From contig JARKIF010000003.1 in the NCBI GenBank assembly GCA_029378245.1, forward strand, positions 1,798,001 to 1,862,000: a stretch of DNA of 64,000 nt, read 5' to 3'. The notes beneath the pieces were generated by a model. The model saw only the letters and a program-made list of their open reading frames with translations. It was not told where the DNA came from and did not search any database. The stretch's first letter is position 1, and each line of letters opens with the position of its first letter. This document shows, in pieces, positions 60,137 through 64,000 of this stretch. The position numbers and the translations under genes are program-made. The stretch comes from Roridomyces roridus. Lineage: Eukaryota; Basidiomycota; Agaricomycetes; Agaricales; Mycenaceae.

Positions 60137-63100
60137 TTAATCCTCTTCCTCCACCAACACCTGCTCTTCTGACTCGGAAGACGGAGTAAATTCAGGCTTA
60201 ATCAACCCCCCACTGCGGTCAATGATGGACCACTTCCCTCGAGAACGGATACGCCCCACCACCGCGCTCACCCAGTCCACATCCGTAACCATGGTTGAGA
60301 GGGTCCTGTCATAGGTGAGAATACCCTCTGTGGCATCTTTCCCTTCTGTCACGCAGGGAGTAATTACGGCCAGCAAGCGAGTTGTTCCTGCAAAATCACC
60401 CCAGAGCTCTTCATCCGACAATGCACAGACGAGAACTTGTTCAAGGCATCCATAACAAACCAATGTTTCAAATTTGATTATCTCTTGTTCCCCGAGGTGC
60501 TGATCCGCTTGAACGTGCACAGTGTACTGTAAGAATATCAAAAACTGCTTGATCAAACTCAAAATCTCACTCACTCGAACATATGATGAATCTCGTTCTG
60601 ACTCGGTAGCTCGTCCAGTGGCGGATCCAGTTCGAATTGAATCCCCGTCCAATATGCGGAGCTTACCCCAGCTTGGCATGGTGTTTGGTAACTTGCTCAA
60701 ATATGTCTGCACTGGTTGGCCAAGCACCGAGGCGAAATACTTTGCCACCTTGCGCCGCAAAGTGCCGTCTGGGGTGTAGGTTTTTCGATATGGTACATGG
60801 AGAATGGTGTAAGGGTCTTGTCAACGGTGAGCATAATGGTGTATAAAGGTTGGGATATGATACGCACAATTTTCATACACCTTCTCTGATTTAGAAGGTC
60901 CGCGGGTGCGTTGACCGTAAAGTTGGAGCTCCTCCGTAAGATCGTACCGAACACCGATCTGCTCGAGGTATGCGTAGTTCAAGATGCGATTGTTGAGATT
61001 TGCCCAGGGATATCTCCGTGAGCGCAGGCCCGCCTTGAGGAACCCACAATAACGCTCCATGTAAAATGTCCAAGTTGTCCACGACGGACCGCACATACGA
61101 ATGTCGCGGACAACATGTAAAAGTCCATGAACTGTGAGCGTGCAGGTGCAGAGTCGATCTTCGCGGTACTGATAGTAGTATCTGGCAATTGTCAGTCAAG
61201 TAGTCACATTCAAGCTGCGAAATCAATACCGTTCGTAAGTCTTGACCCATTCGATAATCTTCGCGTCCAAAGTATCCAGCTCGGTGGTGGTATATGAGAA
61301 TTGAAGAACGACCTTGAATATATCGGACAGCTCGCAAGCATGCTTGTGGTACTTGGGATGGGAGAACCTTCCTTCAAGGAGGGTAGGAGCCATGTAAACG
61401 AACCAAAAGCACCAGGCTTCGGCGGTGAACTTGCTCGGGCCCTGTGCAAGTGAGCGGCAGAAAGCGGATGGGATAGTCTCCATCGCGTCAGCCGTCTCCT
61501 TCCAAATATCATCCCAAACCTCTGGCAAAATCTCATACGCTTCCCTGCCCGTGTCCAGACCCTTGTACTTTCCACTCCAAAGTGCGACAAGGTTGGGTAT
61601 GTTGTTTTCACAGAATAGGTGCATGCAATCCCAAGGGTACGAACAAGCGAGATCGAGAGATCCGACGCGTCGCAAGGCCGGCAAGCCCTTGATTCCGTGG
61701 TACTTTGCCAATTTTTCGGCGGCTGTAGTATTTTTCTTCTCGCCGTCAGGCCCGAGCGTCTCAGATTTGGCGTCGTCAACGGCGTCAATGACCTGCAGGT
61801 AATGCTCGTGTGTTCGGAGGGGTAGGTTGCGCGGGTCCCAGGAGCTCGGCGCACTGTATTCGTCACATGGGGCAGCGAGAGGACAATAATAAATGGTCTC
61901 GCCGCCAGTAGCATTGCGGTGACCTTTGATTTGACAGGTACGACACGGGCTAAGGCTGTTATGGCCTTTAATATTCATCATCTTCTCAATCGCGATGATA
62001 TCGCCGTGCCCGAACAAGTCGTATCCTCGCAATTGGAACACAGTCTGGGTCGAGGAATCGAATGTGGGGACACCGTGAGCAAGCTTGACGAGCTCCTCGT
62101 CGAAGGGGTATAGGAACGTGTACATGTCCTTGGCGGGTTTTGGACCAGGAATGACGCCGCAGCACTTCAAATCGTGAAGGTGTGTGCGGTATTTGGGATG
62201 GATGTTGTAGATTTTTGCGAGGATTGGTGTGGCCGAAGGACCCTTGCGTCGGCGTTCGAAAATGAGATACGAGTCGGTGCAAACCGACAACGCGATATCA
62301 TGTTTTCCAGAAAAATAGCAATGGGCAAGCTCCTTGCCATCTACGACGACCTTCCTGGTGCGCAAATCCCGGTAGTGCTCGGAGTCAAAGACATCACGTA
62401 TTGTTTCCGGTTCATGAACGTAATTGTGTCGATACAGGAGCTGCTTGACCTTTTCTGGATCGGCAAAGAACCCTTGGAGGCGAGGGATGATCGGCAAGTA
62501 GCAAAAAAGTCGCTGTGCCTTTCCGTTCGGCGCGAATCGACTCTCATCGCAGTAGTGGCAATTCGGCGAGTCGGCATAGCGTCCGGTGAAAGCCATGCAC
62601 GAGTTACGACAGCAGTCGTACCATACGGGCTCCACCCCAGAAAGGATCGCGACGCGGTGAATCATGACCCAATGAGAGCTAATGTCGAGTTTCTGACGGA
62701 AGGCATATCGCATCTGAGCAAACGCTAACATCGGCATAGAGCAAATCATCTTGAGCTGAAATGCACGTATGTTATCGCGATCTTGTTCTGTGAGAATGTC
62801 GTTCCCTTGGCCCACAGATGAGATGAGTGAAAATGCTGCAGTTGGGAAACGCACGAGTCTCCCACAAGGCTGCTTCCTCCTCCGGAGTTAACATCTCCTC
62901 TAGCTCGCGTTCCATTTCCTCGCGAGTCTGAATCTCCTCCACCTCTTGCTCTGGGTCAAATTGCAGCCACTCGTCCTCCTCGCCCAGATCCAGCAGCTCT
63001 ACATCCGACAGAAGCAGGTCTTCGTCATCTACATCCATGCCGACATCCTCGAGGAAGGGAGAGGGTGAACGTGGGTCCAAGTCGACAGCCATGGCATCCA

Positions 63101-63371
63101 CACTGTAACCGTTGTCGTCCGATGTGCGCGCGTCGTCACCGGAGTTGTCACGGTCATGCGAGTCGTCCACGTCGTCGCTGGAGCCAGCCGTGGTCCCCGT
63201 GGCTCGTTTCGATCGACCCTTGCGTGGTATAGTGACCGATGGTCGACGCTCCAGTGGATCGCCCTTTGAGTAATGGCGTCGTCGAGCCCGTTCGGTTAGC
63301 GCCTTGCCGCAGCTCTGGGAGCAATTACAGATCTTCACATCGTCCTTTTCTTCGTCGCTGTCGTTTGGCAT
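60137..63371 (-). CDS. Tnp2-type (CMC superfamily) transposase, 1012 aa, apparently intact
   Basis: Exons 63371-62855, 62805-61230, 61181-60868, 60816-60575 and 60526-60137. An acidic N-terminal region with KICNCSQSCG leads to a cysteine-rich block (YDCCRNSCMAF; NCHYCDESRF) as in Tnp2 proteins. The RNase-H-like core follows: Asp350 in SVCTDSYLIF, Asp441 in LFGHGDIIAIEK, a zinc pair PCRTC at about 460-463, and Glu572 in MHLFCENNIPNL, which I take as the DDE triad. After it come HGLLHVVRDIRMCGPSW and MERYCGFLKAGLRSR, usual in fungal members. Such enzymes cut and paste DNA between inverted repeats. The last intron (60574-60527) is in frame. I saw no stop or frameshift, and every join is GT-AG. 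Confidence 0.9.
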
Positions 63372-63779
63372 CGTAGGCGTAGGGGACGAAGAAGTCAAAT
63401 TGAGTAATATCGCCGGATGGGCGCACGGACCACGTCCAAGATTCCATAACCGGTAGCAGCACAGAAGACGCTGCGCGGAACCCCGCGCAGTCATATTGTG
63501 TGCAGCAGAGGTACGAACTCTGGATCATGGCCGTCGCACAGACATTGCGGCGGGCTCGAGAGCGATGGAAAGGGCCATGACAGAGTTGGAAGGGAGGACG
63601 GCGGCTTTGATCGACGGGGAGGACGACGGCGAGTACTTAAGTGGCTTGAAAGGTGTCTGGAGTGAGTCGAGATGGTGGTGGGAAGCAAGAGGAAACGCGG
63701 AAAGTGATCCCCGAATGTTTGATGTCCGACTCCCGACTCGGTTGCAGTTGACTGGCCGAAAGTTTGCTGAAAGTCGTTT
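63372..63779. other. transposase leader and promoter region inside the transposon
   Basis: These 408 bases separate the transposase ATG (63371) from the right repeat array. Short open frames on both strands have no recognisable content. I read it as promoter and 5' UTR. Confidence 0.5.
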
Positions 63780-63926
63780 TGTGGAGTGCCCGAGCAAGGA
63801 GTGCCGTGGAAGCACTCCATGGAAGTGACTGACAGGCACTCCCAACGGGTGACCTCATTGGGAGTGCCTGAAATCGACAAGGGAGTGATCGATCACTTCT
63901 TTGAAGTGACTTTACTTTACACGGTG
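63780..63926. repeat. right subterminal repeat array
   Basis: About 150 bases hold many GGAGTG and CACTCC units in both orientations, including GTGATCGATCAC, a perfect palindrome near 63883-63894. It mirrors the array at the left end. Confidence 0.75.
63903..63926 (-). repeat. right terminal inverted repeat of the transposon
   Basis: Read on the complement strand it starts CACCGTGTAAAGTAAAGTCA and pairs with 54800-54823 at 21 of 24 bases. Confidence 0.9.
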
Positions 63927-63930
63927 TTGG
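63927..63930. repeat. target-site duplication, right copy (TTGG)
   Basis: TTGG follows the right inverted repeat and matches 54796-54799. Confidence 0.75.
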
Positions 63931-64000
63931 AAGATCAAATTGGGCCGCCTCTTCGCTCCTTGGAACATCATGATGGGCAACCGCCCTCCGCAGCGCGACT

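Larger units (their letters stand above)
54800..63926 (-). mobile_element. complete CMC (CACTA/EnSpm-like) DNA transposon, 9127 bp
   Basis: The element is bounded by terminal inverted repeats starting CACTGTGTAAAG (left) and CACCGTGTAAAG (right, complement strand), with 21 of the first 24 bases identical, and flanked by TTGG duplications. Both ends carry dense arrays of short GGAGTG/CACTCC units. Inside, on the - strand, are a Tnp2-type transposase (60137-63371) and a 14-exon accessory gene (57455-60041), both without stops or frameshifts in my models. The termini begin with CAC, and a 4-bp duplication fits the CMC superfamily (3 bp in most CACTA, 4 bp in Chapaev-like groups). It looks young and may be autonomous. 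Confidence 0.9.

Noticed and set aside
63491..63880. Open frames of about 110-130 codons in the right end of the transposon
   Set aside because: They cross the subterminal repeat array, lack domain content and lie upstream of the transposase start.
54800..63926. Classification of the transposon as a KDZ (Kyakuja-Dileera-Zisupton) element
   Set aside because: KDZ elements leave 8-bp duplications, whereas only four bases match here, and the Cys-rich block and CAC termini fit Tnp2/CMC better.

Overview
The window is nuclear DNA from a filamentous basidiomycete, almost certainly an agaricomycete (mushroom-class) fungus. The signs are compact genes split by many introns of about 45-60 bp, fungal Zn(II)2Cys6 factors, Pkc1, Bms1, Hut1, Atg29 and Igo1 homologues, an agaricomycete-style F-box protein, and a CACTA/CMC-type transposon of fungal character. 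All gene models were spliced by hand from the sequence and reading frame; no search was run, so family names rest on recognised motifs.

Layout. 1-806: 5' part of a Zn2Cys6 transcription factor (-), running off the left edge. 1252-3486: mitochondrial-type PPR protein (-), frameshifted twice. 4217-16036: six genes on +, namely Golgi GRASP/Grh1, a PPPDE-thioredoxin-PUL fusion, a HIRIP3-like nuclear protein, a GT18-type glycosyltransferase, a serine-rich protein and a repetitive secreted protein with a clear TATA box. 16103-21198: FIST-domain protein (-), small acidic protein (+), GFA-fold enzyme (-), HtrL/YibB-like membrane protein (-), BTB protein (-). 21287-24630: 2-oxoglutarate dehydrogenase E1 (+). 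24981-33223: Cep57/PPC89-like spindle-pole protein (-), F-box protein (+), Bms1 GTPase (-). 33731-44584: OTT_1508-like deaminase (+), a second Zn2Cys6 factor (-), CobW zinc-chaperone GTPase (+), Hut1 UDP-sugar transporter (+), STYX-like pseudophosphatase (-), ArsB-type transporter (+). 44599-54463: mitochondrial GatB (-), Atg29 (+), protein kinase C (-), an unknown acidic protein (+), Igo1/endosulfine (+).

The right end, 54800-63926, is one DNA transposon of 9127 bp with terminal inverted repeats, arrays of short subterminal repeats and a TTGG target-site duplication. It carries an apparently intact five-exon Tnp2-type transposase (1012 aa), an intact 14-exon accessory gene (650 aa) and a left third whose coding content I could not settle. 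I regard it as the most interesting object here.

Cross-cutting observations. (i) Most genes lie in head-to-head pairs with 20-130 bp between start codons. (ii) Seven introns use GC-AG rather than GT-AG borders, and one seems to start with CT. (iii) Several conserved host genes carry single-base frameshifts while the transposon genes carry none, which suggests either residual assembly indels or real lesions. Functionally the host genes are a mix of housekeeping and signalling functions (mitochondrial metabolism, ribosome assembly, secretion, autophagy, TOR/PKC signalling) with no metabolic gene cluster.
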